Shown here: positions 1 through 8,424 of the stretch, piece after piece
How the letters are laid out: the number at the start of each line of letters is the position of its first letter
Position numbering within the stretch: position 1 is the first letter of the stretch
DNA from: Ferroglobus sp.
GTDB taxonomy: Archaea; Halobacteriota; Archaeoglobi; Archaeoglobales; Archaeoglobaceae
Direction: 5' to 3'
Length of the DNA: 17,441 nt
Assembly: GCA_015523665.1 (NCBI GenBank)
Contig: WAJX01000243.1
Coordinates: forward strand, 1 to 17,441
Notes under the pieces: model-generated
Seen by the model: the letters and a program-made list of their open reading frames with translations, nothing else
What the model was told of the DNA's origin: nothing
Databases searched by the model: none
Translations under genes and position numbers: made by a program

Positions 1-8
1 GAGGTGAT
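1..8 (+). promoter_or_regulatory. Ribosome binding site of the thermosome gene
   Basis: GAGGTGAT at the very start of the window matches the archaeal anti-Shine-Dalgarno sequence and lies 4 nt before the ATG at 13. It decides the start: an in-frame GTG at 4 lies inside this site and is unlikely to be used. The promoter is outside the window. Confidence 0.85.
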
Positions 9-12
9 AACC

Positions 13-1647
13 ATGGCTACCTTACAAGGCCAACCCGTGCTTATATTAAAAGAGGGAACACAAAGGACTGTTGGTAGGGATGCTCAAAGGTTGAACATAA
101 TGGCAGCCCGTGTAATAGCTGAAGCTGTAAGAAGCACCCTTGGCCCAAGAGGAATGGATAAGATGTTAGTAGATAGCTTAGGAGATGTTGTTATAACAAA
201 CGATGGAGTAACAATTCTGAAAGAGATAGATGTTGAACATCCAGCAGCAAAGATGGTTGTTGAGGTTGCAAAAACTCAGGAGAATGAAGTGGGAGATGGA
301 ACAACAACAGCTGTTGTCATCGCTGGAGAATTGTTAAAGAAAGCTGAGGAATTATTAGATTCAGAGATACACCCAACTGTTATTGCCAGGGGTTATAGAT
401 TGGCTGCTGAGAAGGCTGTTGAGATATTAAATGAGATAACGATGTCTGTTAGCAAAGATGACGATGAAATGCTTAAAAAGATCGCTGCAACAGCAATGAC
501 AGGAAAAGGAGCCGAAGTAGCAGTTGATAAACTCTCGGAACTTGCAGTTAAAGCTGTAAAAACGATAGCAAATGAAGTAAACGGAAAGATAGAGGTTAAA
601 ACTGATGATGTAAAGATTGAAAAAAGAACTGGAGCTAGCATAGAAGAGACAGAACTTGTTTATGGTATAGTACTCGATAAAGAAGTGGTTCATCCTGGAA
701 TGCCAAAAAGAGTTAAGGATGCAAAGATACTCTTAATAGATACACCTCTTGAAGTTAAAGAAACCGAAACAGACGCTAAAATAAGAATAACAGATCCAGA
801 GATGTTGCAGAAGTTCATAGAGCAGGAAGAGAAAATGATAAAGGAAATGGTTGATAAGATAGTAGAAGCTGGAGCGAATGTCGTCTTCTGTCAGAAGGGA
901 ATTGATGATCTTGCTCAATACTACTTAGCAAAAGCTGGAATACTTGCAGTTAGAAGGGTTAAGAAGAGTGATATAGAGAAGTTGGCTAAAGCAACTGGAG
1001 CTAGGATACTAACAGATCTAAGAGATCTCAAACCAGAGGATCTTGGAGAGGCTGAATTGGTCGAGGAGAAGAAAGTCGGTGATGAAAAGATGGTGTTTGT
1101 TACAGGATGCAAGAACCCAAGGTCTGTTACGATATTAGTGAGAGGTGGAACTGAACACATCGTTGATGAGATTGCAAGGGGTGTAGAGGATGCAGTTAGA
1201 GTTGTAGCCTCAGCATTAGAAGATGGGAGAGTTGTAGCTGGAGGAGGTTCAGCTGAGATAGAATTGAGCTTAAGGCTAAAGGAGTGGGCACCAAGTTTGG
1301 GAGGAAGAGAACAATTAGCTGCAGAAGCATTCGCATCAGCATTAGAAGTCATTCCTAAAGCTTTAGCTGAGAACGCTGGATTGGATCCAATAGATGTGCT
1401 GGTTGAGCTAAAATCAGCTCATGAAAAAGGAAATGTATACGCTGGAGTTAATGTTGATACAGGGAAAGTTGAGGATATGAAAGAAAAGGGAGTGTTAGAG
1501 CCTTTAAGAGTTAAAAAGAATGCTATAGATTCAGCCACTGAAGTGGCGATAATGCTTTTGAGAATAGACGATGTAATCGCAGCAAAAGAATTAGAGAAGG
1601 AAAAAGAGAAAGGAGAAGGAGAAGAGTTTGGCGAGATGGGCATGTAA
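13..1647 (+). CDS. thsA: Thermosome subunit (group II chaperonin)
   Basis: A 544-residue ATP-dependent protein-folding subunit of the cytosolic archaeal thermosome, which forms double-ring particles with a built-in lid. Visible family signatures are the N-terminal [13 protein letters not shown] block (about 21-33), TLGPRGMDK (about 42-50), the nucleotide-binding NDGVTIL and GDGTTT (about 94-99), a [13 protein letters not shown] block in the second equatorial part, and an [11 protein letters not shown] segment carrying the expected catalytic-type Asp. Length is normal for the family. The C-terminus is Glu/Lys-rich and ends in EMGM, a short version of the usual Gly/Met tail. The ATG at 13 is chosen because of the strong upstream binding site. 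The gene is followed by a T-rich terminator and appears monocistronic. From memory the N-terminus looks closest to Archaeoglobus-type thermosomes. Alpha or beta class cannot be assigned here, so the symbol is generic. Confidence 0.97.
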   Translation: MATLQGQPVLILKEGTQRTVGRDAQRLNIMAARVIAEAVRSTLGPRGMDKMLVDSLGDVVITNDGVTILKEIDVEHPAAKMVVEVAKTQENEVGDGTTTAVVIAGELLKKAEELLDSEIHPTVIARGYRLAAEKAVEILNEITMSVSKDDDEMLKKIAATAMTGKGAEVAVDKLSELAVKAVKTIANEVNGKIEVKTDDVKIEKRTGASIEETELVYGIVLDKEVVHPGMPKRVKDAKILLIDTPLEVKETETDAKIRITDPEMLQKFIEQEEKMIKEMVDKIVEAGANVVFCQKGIDDLAQYYLAKAGILAVRRVKKSDIEKLAKATGARILTDLRDLKPEDLGEAELVEEKKVGDEKMVFVTGCKNPRSVTILVRGGTEHIVDEIARGVEDAVRVVASALEDGRVVAGGGSAEIELSLRLKEWAPSLGGREQLAAEAFASALEVIPKALAENAGLDPIDVLVELKSAHEKGNVYAGVNVDTGKVEDMKEKGVLEPLRVKKNAIDSATEVAIMLLRIDDVIAAKELEKEKEKGEGEEFGEMGM

Positions 1648-1682
1648 ATTAAAAAGTATCTCAACCAAAAATGATTAATTCA

Positions 1683-1700
1683 TCTTTTTTAACTTTTTTT
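1683..1700 (+). terminator. T-rich terminator after the thermosome gene
   Basis: Two T runs (TTTTTT and TTTTTTT) separated by AAC follow the thermosome stop by about 35 nt. U-rich tracts without a strong hairpin are typical archaeal termination signals. The run ends directly at the start of the next gene, so its leader must be very short or the two genes are read through in part. Confidence 0.6.
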
Positions 1701-1701
1701 G

Positions 1702-3096
1702 ATGGAAAAAATTAAAGAAATAAATTTAAGAGCATTTAAAATTGCTGAATTTTTGAAGAAGAATGATGAAATCTTAGTTGTTAGCCATATAGATGCTGAT
1801 GGTATAACCTCTGGAGCTATCGCTTTTGAATCTTTGAGAAGAGCTGGAAAAGAGGTGGATATTAAATTTGTTAAACAACTCGATGAAATAGAGTTGAGAA
1901 GAATAGCTGATGAGAATAAATTCACATGGTTTACTGATTTAGGAAGTGGGCAGTTGGATCTTATAGAAAAAGAAGGTATTGAGTTTGTTATAACTGATCA
2001 TCATATTCCAGTAAAGAGCCATATTCACCAACTCAACCCACATGATTTCGGATATGATGGGAGTTACGATCTTAGTGGATCTACAACTACATATCTAGTA
2101 GCTGAAAAGATGGGATTAAATTATGATCTTTCAGCGATAGCAATTGTAGGAGCTATTGGAGATCTACAAGATTCAAAAGCTGGTAAACTTGTGGGTTTAA
2201 ACAGATTTATTGTTAACGAAGCGGTAAAAAATGGATTTGTAAGTGTTTATAGAGACTTGAGATTTTTTGGTAAACAAACAAGACCAGTTTATAAAATGCT
2301 TGAATATACATTTGATCCCTACATGCCTGGAATAAGTGGAAATGAAAGAGGAGCAATTGAATTTTTAAAGTTGATTGATGTTCGGATTAAAGATGATGAT
2401 AAATGGCTTAGATGGATCGACCTATCTGATGAAGAGAAAAAAAGGATTGTTTCGGAGATAGTAAAAATCTGTGTTGAAATGGGATATCCATTCAATCTAA
2501 TAATGAAGATTGTTGGGGACGTTTACATCCTTGTAAATGAAGAGGAAGGTACTGAGTTAAGGGATGCGATGGAGTTTTCAACTCTTCTGAATGCTACAGC
2601 TAGATATGGTTTTAATGAAATAGGATTAAAAGTCTGTCTTGGAGAGAGAGGAGATGCTTTTAAGAAAGCTAGGAGGTTGTTAGCTGAGCATAGAAAGAAT
2701 TTATCAAATGGCCTTAGACTTGTTGAGGAGATTGGAATATATGAACTTAAAAACATTCAATTCTTTCATGCTGGAAATAATATACCCGATACGATTGTCG
2801 GGATAGTTGCTGGGATGAGCTTCACACTTGCAAATAAAGAGAAGCCAGTTATAGCTTTTGCGGAGAGCGATGAGGGTATAAAAGTTTCTGCAAGAGCAAC
2901 TCAAAAGCTTGTTGAAAAAGGAATTCACTTAGCAAAGGCTATAAGCAAAGCTGCTGAGAGAGTAGGTGGTAAGGGAGGAGGACATAGCATAGCAGCTGGT
3001 GCAACTATACCGAGAGGTAGTGAGGATGAATTTTTAAAATTGCTTGATTTAATTATAGGGGAACAGTTAATGAACAATTTGCAATTAACGAAGTAA
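1702..3096 (+). CDS. DHH-family single-strand exonuclease, RecJ/GAN-like
   Basis: A 464-residue DHH-DHHA1 phosphoesterase of the archaeal RecJ-like group (COG0608), which includes the GINS-associated nuclease GAN of Thermococcales and the methanogen RecJ homologues. Family members are Mn/Mg-dependent 5'-3' exonucleases on single-stranded nucleic acid, linked to replication and repair. Motif I is SHIDADGITSG (Asp31 and Asp33), the signature DHH is at 99-101 within VITDHHIPV, and GAIGDLQD follows near 150. The DHHA1 substrate-binding motif GGGHSIAAG lies around 425-433 near the C-terminus. All expected metal-binding motifs are present, so the enzyme should be active. ATG 1702 is chosen; a TTG one codon upstream is less likely. 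No ribosome binding site precedes it, only a T tract, so leaderless translation is possible. Whether it is the CMG-bound GAN or a free RecJ paralogue cannot be told from sequence alone. Confidence 0.9.
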   Translation: MEKIKEINLRAFKIAEFLKKNDEILVVSHIDADGITSGAIAFESLRRAGKEVDIKFVKQLDEIELRRIADENKFTWFTDLGSGQLDLIEKEGIEFVITDHHIPVKSHIHQLNPHDFGYDGSYDLSGSTTTYLVAEKMGLNYDLSAIAIVGAIGDLQDSKAGKLVGLNRFIVNEAVKNGFVSVYRDLRFFGKQTRPVYKMLEYTFDPYMPGISGNERGAIEFLKLIDVRIKDDDKWLRWIDLSDEEKKRIVSEIVKICVEMGYPFNLIMKIVGDVYILVNEEEGTELRDAMEFSTLLNATARYGFNEIGLKVCLGERGDAFKKARRLLAEHRKNLSNGLRLVEEIGIYELKNIQFFHAGNNIPDTIVGIVAGMSFTLANKEKPVIAFAESDEGIKVSARATQKLVEKGIHLAKAISKAAERVGGKGGGHSIAAGATIPRGSEDEFLKLLDLIIGEQLMNNLQLTK

Positions 3097-3129
3097 GACA
3101 AAAATTCGAAAACGTTATTAGTATCATCA

Positions 3130-3137
3130 TTTTTTTT
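3130..3137 (+). terminator. T8 terminator after the DHH nuclease gene
   Basis: An uninterrupted run of eight T lies about 33 nt past the DHH nuclease stop and just before the TATA-like box of the next gene. It fits the simple oligo-U termination signal of archaea. Confidence 0.6.
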
Positions 3138-3140
3138 ATT

Positions 3141-3150
3141 AAAATATAAA
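3141..3150 (+). promoter_or_regulatory. TATA-like box of the winged-helix gene
   Basis: AAAATATAAA is centred about 26 nt before the ATG at 3173. At usual archaeal spacing, transcription would begin at or just before that ATG, giving a leaderless or near-leaderless mRNA. Confidence 0.45.
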
Positions 3151-3172
3151 AATTGATAAAAATCGGTGATTG

Positions 3173-3436
3173 ATGGGTGGTGTTATGGGGAAGGAAAGAG
3201 ATAAGTCTCATCACGAAAAACTGTTTAAAGCATCTATGAGCCCTGTGAGGAGACAGATAATTGCGTCAATAGGTATTCACGGAAAAACTAGAGAGGAGTT
3301 AAAGAAGGAGTTAAAATTAAGTGATTTTCAATTTAAATTCAATTTAGATTGGTTGATAAGAGAGGGATTCGTTGTTGAAGAAAATGGAAAGCTGAAATTA
3401 ACAGAAGATGGAATAGAATTGCTGGAGGCTGGCTGA
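3173..3436 (+). CDS. Small winged-helix DNA-binding protein
   Basis: An 87-residue protein that looks like a lone winged helix-turn-helix domain. The segment from about 20 to 80 has the expected order: SMSPVRRQIIASI as helix 1, TREELKKELKL as helix 2, SDFQFKFNLDWLIREGFV as the recognition helix and following turn, then EENGKLKLTEDGIELL as the wing and last helix. There is no effector, metal-binding (no Cys) or membrane segment. The N-terminus is Gly/Lys-rich and may be disordered. ATG 3173 follows GGTGAT at 3165-3170. A second ATG at 3185 with GGTGG before it is also possible, so the start is uncertain by four codons. It resembles archaeal ArsR/MarR-like single-domain regulators, but I do not recognise a specific family or target. 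It has its own promoter and no operon partner. Confidence 0.75.
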   Translation: MGGVMGKERDKSHHEKLFKASMSPVRRQIIASIGIHGKTREELKKELKLSDFQFKFNLDWLIREGFVVEENGKLKLTEDGIELLEAG

Positions 3437-3619
3437 AAATTATATTTATATATTATTTATTTTTTATAAATATTATTTTTTAAAATTTTTTAAATTTAAA
3501 TAAATAAAAATAAAATTAAAATGAAATAAAAAATAAAAATTAAAAATAAAAAACAATACAAAATAAATAAACAAATATAGACAAATAAACCAAACTAAAA
3601 TGAATAAAACAACAAAAAA
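3437..3619. terminator. A/T-only convergent spacer, probable bidirectional terminator
   Basis: This spacer separates two convergent genes. The first 86 bases (3437-3522) contain no G or C. T runs dominate up to about 3495 and A runs from there on. Transcripts entering from either side therefore meet U-rich RNA, the archaeal termination signal, so the region probably stops both the winged-helix gene and the TrmB-like gene. I see no gene in it. Confidence 0.55.
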
Positions 3620-4258
3620 TTAAAATTCAAGCTCTATCCCATATTTACTGGCAAGAAAAGCTTTTAACATCTCAACATAAAACTCTTTAAACTCTCCCTC
3701 ACCTATCATTATGGTAAGCTCATCTTTTACTTTTGTAAAAAGTATAACTTTTTTATTGTCAATAATGACTATTCCGTGTGTAAATCCTTCAGATCTTTTC
3801 TCATGAATTTTAACTTTCCTACTTTTGAAAATCTCTCTCAATTTATCATCTAACCCAATTGAAGCTACATATATACTCTTAGCATTTTTTACTTCTTCAC
3901 TTATTATTGTATAAGCTATATCACCTCTTATTATCCTAACTATTTCCTCTTTCCCAGATTTTTCAAGTTCTCTCAGCCCAGAATCTATAATCTCAAGTTT
4001 TTCTTTTAGTTTGTCTGTAAAAAGGCTAACTAAATATTTAGCGCTCATTGCTTTAAACCTAAGAGGTTTCCCGAAAGATGTAATAAATCCCTTCTTTTCT
4101 AAAGATTTCACAGCTTCATAAACAGACGTCCTTGGAATTCCACTTTTTGAAGATATCTGCGATGCTGTCAACTCCCCTTCAGAAATTAAGGTTAGTAGAA
4201 CTTTTATTTCATAGTCTGTTAATTTAAAATCTCTTAACACTTCCACGAGTTTATCCAC
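3620..4258 (-). CDS. TrmB-family transcriptional regulator
   Basis: A 212-residue protein with a TrmB-type N-terminal winged helix. LRDFKLTDYEIKVLLTLISEG is followed by LTASQISSKSGIPRTSVYEAVKSLEKKGFI, the classic TrmB helix-turn-helix signature, and then an amphipathic linker helix (roughly residues 75-105). The C-terminal part, to ELEF, is a short mixed alpha/beta domain ending in IDNKKVILFTKV and resembles the effector half of short TrmB proteins. It lacks the long sugar-binding domain of Thermococcus TrmB, so its ligand is unknown. The frame is open up to a TTG at 4303, but that would leave only 19 nt to the divergent gene. GTG 4258 gives the usual TrmB N-terminus and lies about 26 nt from a TATA-like box, so it is preferred; GTG 4246 is a further option. 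It probably controls the divergent COG1361/RND unit and itself through the palindrome between them. Confidence 0.88.
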   Translation of the reverse strand: MDKLVEVLRDFKLTDYEIKVLLTLISEGELTASQISSKSGIPRTSVYEAVKSLEKKGFITSFGKPLRFKAMSAKYLVSLFTDKLKEKLEIIDSGLRELEKSGKEEIVRIIRGDIAYTIISEEVKNAKSIYVASIGLDDKLREIFKSRKVKIHEKRSEGFTHGIVIIDNKKVILFTKVKDELTIMIGEGEFKEFYVEMLKAFLASKYGIELEF

Positions 4259-4279
4259 AAATACTAATCTTCGGAAAGA

Positions 4280-4289
4280 TTTAAGTATC
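4280..4289. promoter_or_regulatory. TATA-like box in the divergent TrmB/export promoter
   Basis: TTTAAGTATC on the plus strand, or GATACTTAAA on the minus strand, is TATA-like in both directions. It is centred about 26 nt before position 4310 on the plus side and before GTG 4258 on the minus side. It could serve the exported-protein gene, the regulator gene, or both. No other comparable box was seen in the 64-bp gap. Confidence 0.45.
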
Positions 4290-4292
4290 TTT

Positions 4293-4310
4293 TTGTAGCT
4301 CAAGCTACAA
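4293..4310. promoter_or_regulatory. 8-2-8 palindrome, candidate operator
   Basis: TTGTAGCTCAAGCTACAA is a perfect inverted repeat with 8-bp arms and a 2-bp spacer. It lies between the TATA-like box and the ribosome binding site of the plus-strand gene, covering the expected transcription start, and upstream of the regulator's preferred start. That position is typical of an archaeal repressor site. Binding by the adjacent TrmB-like protein is inference. Confidence 0.55.
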
Positions 4311-4311
4311 C

Positions 4312-4317
4312 AGGTGG
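4312..4317 (+). promoter_or_regulatory. Ribosome binding site of the COG1361-like gene
   Basis: AGGTGG ends 5 nt before the GTG at 4323 and overlaps an upstream in-frame GTG at 4314, so 4323 is the preferred start. The same CAGGTGGTT string precedes the ppsA start. Confidence 0.65.
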
Positions 4318-4322
4318 TTAGC

Positions 4323-6164
4323 GTGTTAAGATGTAAATGGAAAGGGAAGAAAATTAATGTTACGAGTTTGAGTGGAGCGATAGTTCTTGTAATATTGCTA
4401 ATCTTTATGTTTGTCGTTACGAAACCTGCATTAGCTTTAAATTATGAAGAAAAACCATATTTTACAGCATACATCGTTGGAAGTAATCATGTTAACAAAG
4501 GAGAAACTTTAACCACGACAATTCTTTTGCAAAACAATGCGAGATTGATTAAAGTTATGTATGACGATTATTTAGAATATTCCTTTCTATCAGAAAAGCA
4601 AGATATGCTTCTAACAGCTTATAATGTTACAATCAACTTTGAAAGTGATGAAGGAATTGAGATTAAAAGTTCAGAGATGAAGTTCACAGCGATTCAACCG
4701 TTTAAGCCAATTCAACTTCCGATCGTTATTGATATCTCAGATACTGTTAAACCTGGAGAGCATTACATAACACTTGATATTAAATATGAGGTTTTTGATG
4801 ACATCTTTTTTGAACGATCTTCAACAAATCTACCACCTTTCATACCTTATCAACAAATAATAGAAATGAATATGACTGGAAGGATTGAAAAGATAACACT
4901 GATTAATGAAAGTGCTTCACAATTCTACACGAGTTATATGAAAGTTAAATTTAAAAAAGAAAAACAGGAGATAAAGCTTAGATTGTATGTCGATAAGCCT
5001 GATGTTAAACTTGACGTTATTAATGTTGAAGGGGAGCTAATAGCAAAAGGAAAGGGAAGTATTACACTCACAATTAAGAATAATGGTGAAAAAACTGCTA
5101 AAAATCTCTTTGTTGTAATGTCATCTCCTTCTGGCTTTAAGATTTCTGGAATGCAGGTAGTGAATTTAGAAAAGTATACCAAAGCACTTAGTGAAATTAT
5201 AGGGAAAAGCATGTTTATTCCTAAGGTGTCTATAACACCTCCAGCAGAATTGCAAACAATCTTATCACAGGGAAGTTATTTTATAGGTGATCTTAGACCT
5301 GGAGAGGAAATAAACGTAACATTTACAGTTGATGTCACTACAGATGAAGCTGGAATTTATCCATTCCAAATAAAAGGAGTTTATACTTCTGCCGATAAGG
5401 TTAAAGAAACTAATACAGTAGCTTTTGGTGTTAAAGTCAACCCAGAGATTTCGTTTAATGTTATTGATGTGAATTCATCGGTATATGCTGGAAGTAAAGG
5501 GGATGTGCTTATTAAAGTTAAAGCGGACAGGTTAGTTAATAACCTTAAAGCTACATTGGAGGTTAATCCACCATTAACTGCAATAGCTGGAGAGGCTTTT
5601 GCTGGAAATGTTAATGAGGCTGAATTGAGGTTTAAGGTTAAAGCTTCTAGCGACGCTGAAAATACGATTTATCCAGCAAAACTCATTTTGAGCTATACTA
5701 TCAATGGAAAGGAGGTAAAGAAGGAAATAGATGTTGGTATAGAGGTTAAGCCCAAGATGAGATTTGAGGTTATTGGGAGAGGTGTAATAGAAGCTGGTGG
5801 AGAAAGAGTTGTTAGTGTTAAAGTGAAGAATGTTGGGGAGTTTAAGATAAGAGAAGCATCTGCTAGAATAACGGTGGTGGATCCATTTTCAACAACAGAT
5901 GACACATCTTACATAGGCGATCTTAATCCTGGAGAAGCTAAAAACGTTTCTTTTAGGCTTAAGGTCGATAAGGATGCTACCCCAAAACTTTATGCATTAA
6001 ATCTTGAAGTTAAATACAGAGATTTAAATGGAGAATGGGTTATAAGCGAACCTACAAAGATGCCAATTGAGGTTGTTGAGAGTAGGAGAATAAACTCTCC
6101 AGGAATTATATTTGCAATCCTGGCTATCATCTTCGCATATTGGGGAATGAGAAATTGGAAGTAG
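4323..6164 (+). CDS. Exported membrane-anchored COG1361-like protein
   Basis: A 613-residue cell-surface protein with unknown exact function. A basic N-terminus (RCKWKGKK) leads into a hydrophobic stretch at about 17-37 ending in KPALA, a probable Sec signal peptide. The C-terminal about 20 residues form a second membrane segment (GIIFAILAIIFAYWG) followed by Arg and Lys, so the body is outside and the tail is anchored in the membrane. The body is beta-rich and holds several NEW3/CARDB-like units of the kind found in COG1361 S-layer-like proteins. Examples are TIKNNGEKTAKN, a GDLRPGEEINVTF unit, and VKNVGEFKIREA followed by GDLNPGEAKNVSF. The gene lies 13 nt before an RND transporter gene and is surely co-transcribed with it. 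COG1361 proteins are known next to archaeal RND/MMPL pumps, so it is a likely extracellular partner or adaptor. Substrate is unknown. Confidence 0.85.
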   Translation: MLRCKWKGKKINVTSLSGAIVLVILLIFMFVVTKPALALNYEEKPYFTAYIVGSNHVNKGETLTTTILLQNNARLIKVMYDDYLEYSFLSEKQDMLLTAYNVTINFESDEGIEIKSSEMKFTAIQPFKPIQLPIVIDISDTVKPGEHYITLDIKYEVFDDIFFERSSTNLPPFIPYQQIIEMNMTGRIEKITLINESASQFYTSYMKVKFKKEKQEIKLRLYVDKPDVKLDVINVEGELIAKGKGSITLTIKNNGEKTAKNLFVVMSSPSGFKISGMQVVNLEKYTKALSEIIGKSMFIPKVSITPPAELQTILSQGSYFIGDLRPGEEINVTFTVDVTTDEAGIYPFQIKGVYTSADKVKETNTVAFGVKVNPEISFNVIDVNSSVYAGSKGDVLIKVKADRLVNNLKATLEVNPPLTAIAGEAFAGNVNEAELRFKVKASSDAENTIYPAKLILSYTINGKEVKKEIDVGIEVKPKMRFEVIGRGVIEAGGERVVSVKVKNVGEFKIREASARITVVDPFSTTDDTSYIGDLNPGEAKNVSFRLKVDKDATPKLYALNLEVKYRDLNGEWVISEPTKMPIEVVESRRINSPGIIFAILAIIFAYWGMRNWK

Positions 6165-6177
6165 AGAAGATGGGAGA

Positions 6178-8388
6178 ATGAGAATACTGGACTTAATTTC
6201 AAGAACTATACCTAGATTTCCACATATAATCATCATTTTTATTTTGATCTTTTTTATTTTCTCAATTCAAAGTAGCAAAAACGTTTCAATGGAACAGGGA
6301 TATGAGACATACTTTAGCAAGGAACACAAAGAGTTTAAGCAATACAAACTCTTTACAAAGGATTATGGTGTCTCTATATCTTCGATTTATGTTTTTATAA
6401 AAGGAGATGATGTCGTAAATTATGAGACTTTTGAATTCGCTTTAAAGCTCGGTAATGAATTGTCAAAAATTAGTGGTATTGGGAAGATAAAGTCTCCAGC
6501 TCATAAAATCATTGAAAAACTTGGATACCTTCCTACAAATGAAAAAGAATTAGAAAATTTGGCCTACACTTACGGGGGTTTCTACATACCAAAGAGAAGT
6601 ATGATGTTGATGGAAATTGAAGTAAATGCCCAACCCGATAAGTTCGAGCAAATGGCAAAAGAGATTGAGGCAAGGATTAAAAGTGTTGAAAAGCCTGTTG
6701 GAGTTGTAGTTGAAGTAACTGGAAATCCAGTTGTGAGATATCAAGTAAATCAATCAATAAAAGACAGTTTGAAGGATATGGGTATAGCAGCAGTTATTCT
6801 AATGATTCTTGCGTTAATTTTCACTTTTAGAGGAGTCGTTGAAGCTAAAAAATATCTTTTAACTCCTCTTCTCATCTCTATCATAACAGCAACTATCGCT
6901 TTTGGGCTGATGCCAATTTTAGGTATACCACTAACTGAAGTTACAAATGCATTCTTTCCAGTATTGATAGGTTTAAGTATAGAATATGCAGCTCAATTTC
7001 AGGCTAGATATGAGGAAGAGAGAAGAAAAGGGCACACTCCTAGAGAGTCTGCTACAAATTCAATAAAAAATGTTGGATTGGCTTTATCTCTGGCAATGAT
7101 CACAACAGTTATAGGCTTTTTATCAATGCTTTTCTCTGGGGTTCCAAGTCTCGGGTGGTTTGGTATTCTTTCAGCATTAGGGTTGGTTATAGCTTATCTT
7201 TTAAGTCTTACATTTTTACCATCACTCCTAATTATAACGGATAAAACTGAAAGGAAGAAGGAAAGAGCTGTTAAAACTTCAGATAAAATACTCGATTTTA
7301 TGGCGATAAAGACATCAAAGCGATATAAAGCTATACTAATCTTAACTCTAATAATCTCACTCTTCGGATACTATGGGTATACCAATGTGGGATTACAAAC
7401 CGATTTTTACAAATACGTTCCTCAGGACTTACCAGCAATAAGGAAGATGAATGAACTTCGCAGTATAGTGGGCAGTCAGGATAGAATAATAGCAGTTATT
7501 GAAATTGATGAGTTAAATCCCGAAACTGTTATGGAAATAGAAAAGCTTGCGAATTATGTATTACAATCTGAGAGCAAGATAACAGATTATTCATCTTTAG
7601 GGAGCGTTTTGAAAAATTATTTTGGCAAAATACCGAATAATGATTATGAATTCGAGTTATATCTATCAAAGCTTGACACAGAAACACTATCAAGATACAT
7701 CTCTGGCTCTTCGATGGCAGTATATTTTACAGTATCTCCGATGGATTGGCTTGAATTTAAGGATATATATAAGAGGGTTAAAGAAGAGTTAACTTTTTAT
7801 GGGATATCTCATGGTTTTTATTTAACTGGAGATGTCGTTCTTAAGATGTTTGTTGCAGATTTGATAATAAATGGTCAGAATAAGATGACGTTGGCTAGCT
7901 ATATCTTAGTTTTTATACTCCTAACCGTTGTTTACAGAAATGTGAAGAGGTCTGTCGTTCCTCTCATTCCAATAACAGTCGTTATATTAGCAACTGGTGG
8001 GGTGATGTATGTTTTTGATATTGATAGAACGTTGATCTCTGCAAGTTTGAACTCGTTAACCATCGGGTTAGGCATAGACTTCTCCATTCACGTAATGGAG
8101 AGGTATTTAGAGGAAAGGAGGAGAGGTTTCTCAGCAGAAGAAGCTGTGGATATAACTGTGAGAAATATTGGAAAACCCATAATAACATCTGGTTTGACAA
8201 TGGCTGGAGGTTTTGCTGCTATGCTAGTTTCTCCATTTCCAATAATGAAAACTTTTGGATTAGTTAGTGTTCTTGCAATTCTCCTTAGCTTGATAGCAGC
8301 TTTAACTATTGTCCCAGCATTCCTAATTTTTACAGATAAGGAACATAAAATTTTAAATAAGATAAAAAAGATCAATATATATAATTAA
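6178..8388 (+). CDS. RND/MMPL-family transporter (HAE3-like)
   Basis: A 736-residue inner-membrane secondary transporter of the RND superfamily, MMPL/HAE3-like branch. By eye there are 12 membrane segments in the duplicated RND pattern. One lies at the N-terminus (about 15-33), then a large outer loop of about 165 residues, five segments from about 202 to 350, a seventh near 383, a second outer loop, and five more at the C-terminus. The paired motifs GLSIEYAAQ (Glu269) and GLGIDFSIH (Asp634) sit in the fourth and tenth segments, where RND pumps carry proton-relay acidic residues. Each is followed by a charged ARYEEERRKG or ERYLEERRRG loop. The single-chain length is short compared with bacterial AcrB-type pumps (about 1,000 residues), as usual for HAE3. 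Translation probably depends on the upstream COG1361-like gene. Substrate is unknown; lipids or hydrophobic metabolites are typical for the superfamily. Confidence 0.93.
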   Translation: MRILDLISRTIPRFPHIIIIFILIFFIFSIQSSKNVSMEQGYETYFSKEHKEFKQYKLFTKDYGVSISSIYVFIKGDDVVNYETFEFALKLGNELSKISGIGKIKSPAHKIIEKLGYLPTNEKELENLAYTYGGFYIPKRSMMLMEIEVNAQPDKFEQMAKEIEARIKSVEKPVGVVVEVTGNPVVRYQVNQSIKDSLKDMGIAAVILMILALIFTFRGVVEAKKYLLTPLLISIITATIAFGLMPILGIPLTEVTNAFFPVLIGLSIEYAAQFQARYEEERRKGHTPRESATNSIKNVGLALSLAMITTVIGFLSMLFSGVPSLGWFGILSALGLVIAYLLSLTFLPSLLIITDKTERKKERAVKTSDKILDFMAIKTSKRYKAILILTLIISLFGYYGYTNVGLQTDFYKYVPQDLPAIRKMNELRSIVGSQDRIIAVIEIDELNPETVMEIEKLANYVLQSESKITDYSSLGSVLKNYFGKIPNNDYEFELYLSKLDTETLSRYISGSSMAVYFTVSPMDWLEFKDIYKRVKEELTFYGISHGFYLTGDVVLKMFVADLIINGQNKMTLASYILVFILLTVVYRNVKRSVVPLIPITVVILATGGVMYVFDIDRTLISASLNSLTIGLGIDFSIHVMERYLEERRRGFSAEEAVDITVRNIGKPIITSGLTMAGGFAAMLVSPFPIMKTFGLVSVLAILLSLIAALTIVPAFLIFTDKEHKILNKIKKINIYN

Positions 8389-8424
8389 TAAATAAGAATA
8401 AATAATAATATCAATATCATTAAA

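Noticed and set aside
921..1352. Long open frame on the minus strand inside the thermosome gene
   Set aside because: It mirrors the strong codon bias of the plus-strand gene, its translation is a low-complexity Ser/Thr/Ala-rich sequence with no domain, and the plus-strand gene is certain.
4314..4325. GTG 4314 as start of the COG1361-like gene (and GTG 10234 for ppsA)
   Set aside because: Both codons lie inside AGGTGG ribosome binding sites that point to starts 9 nt downstream.
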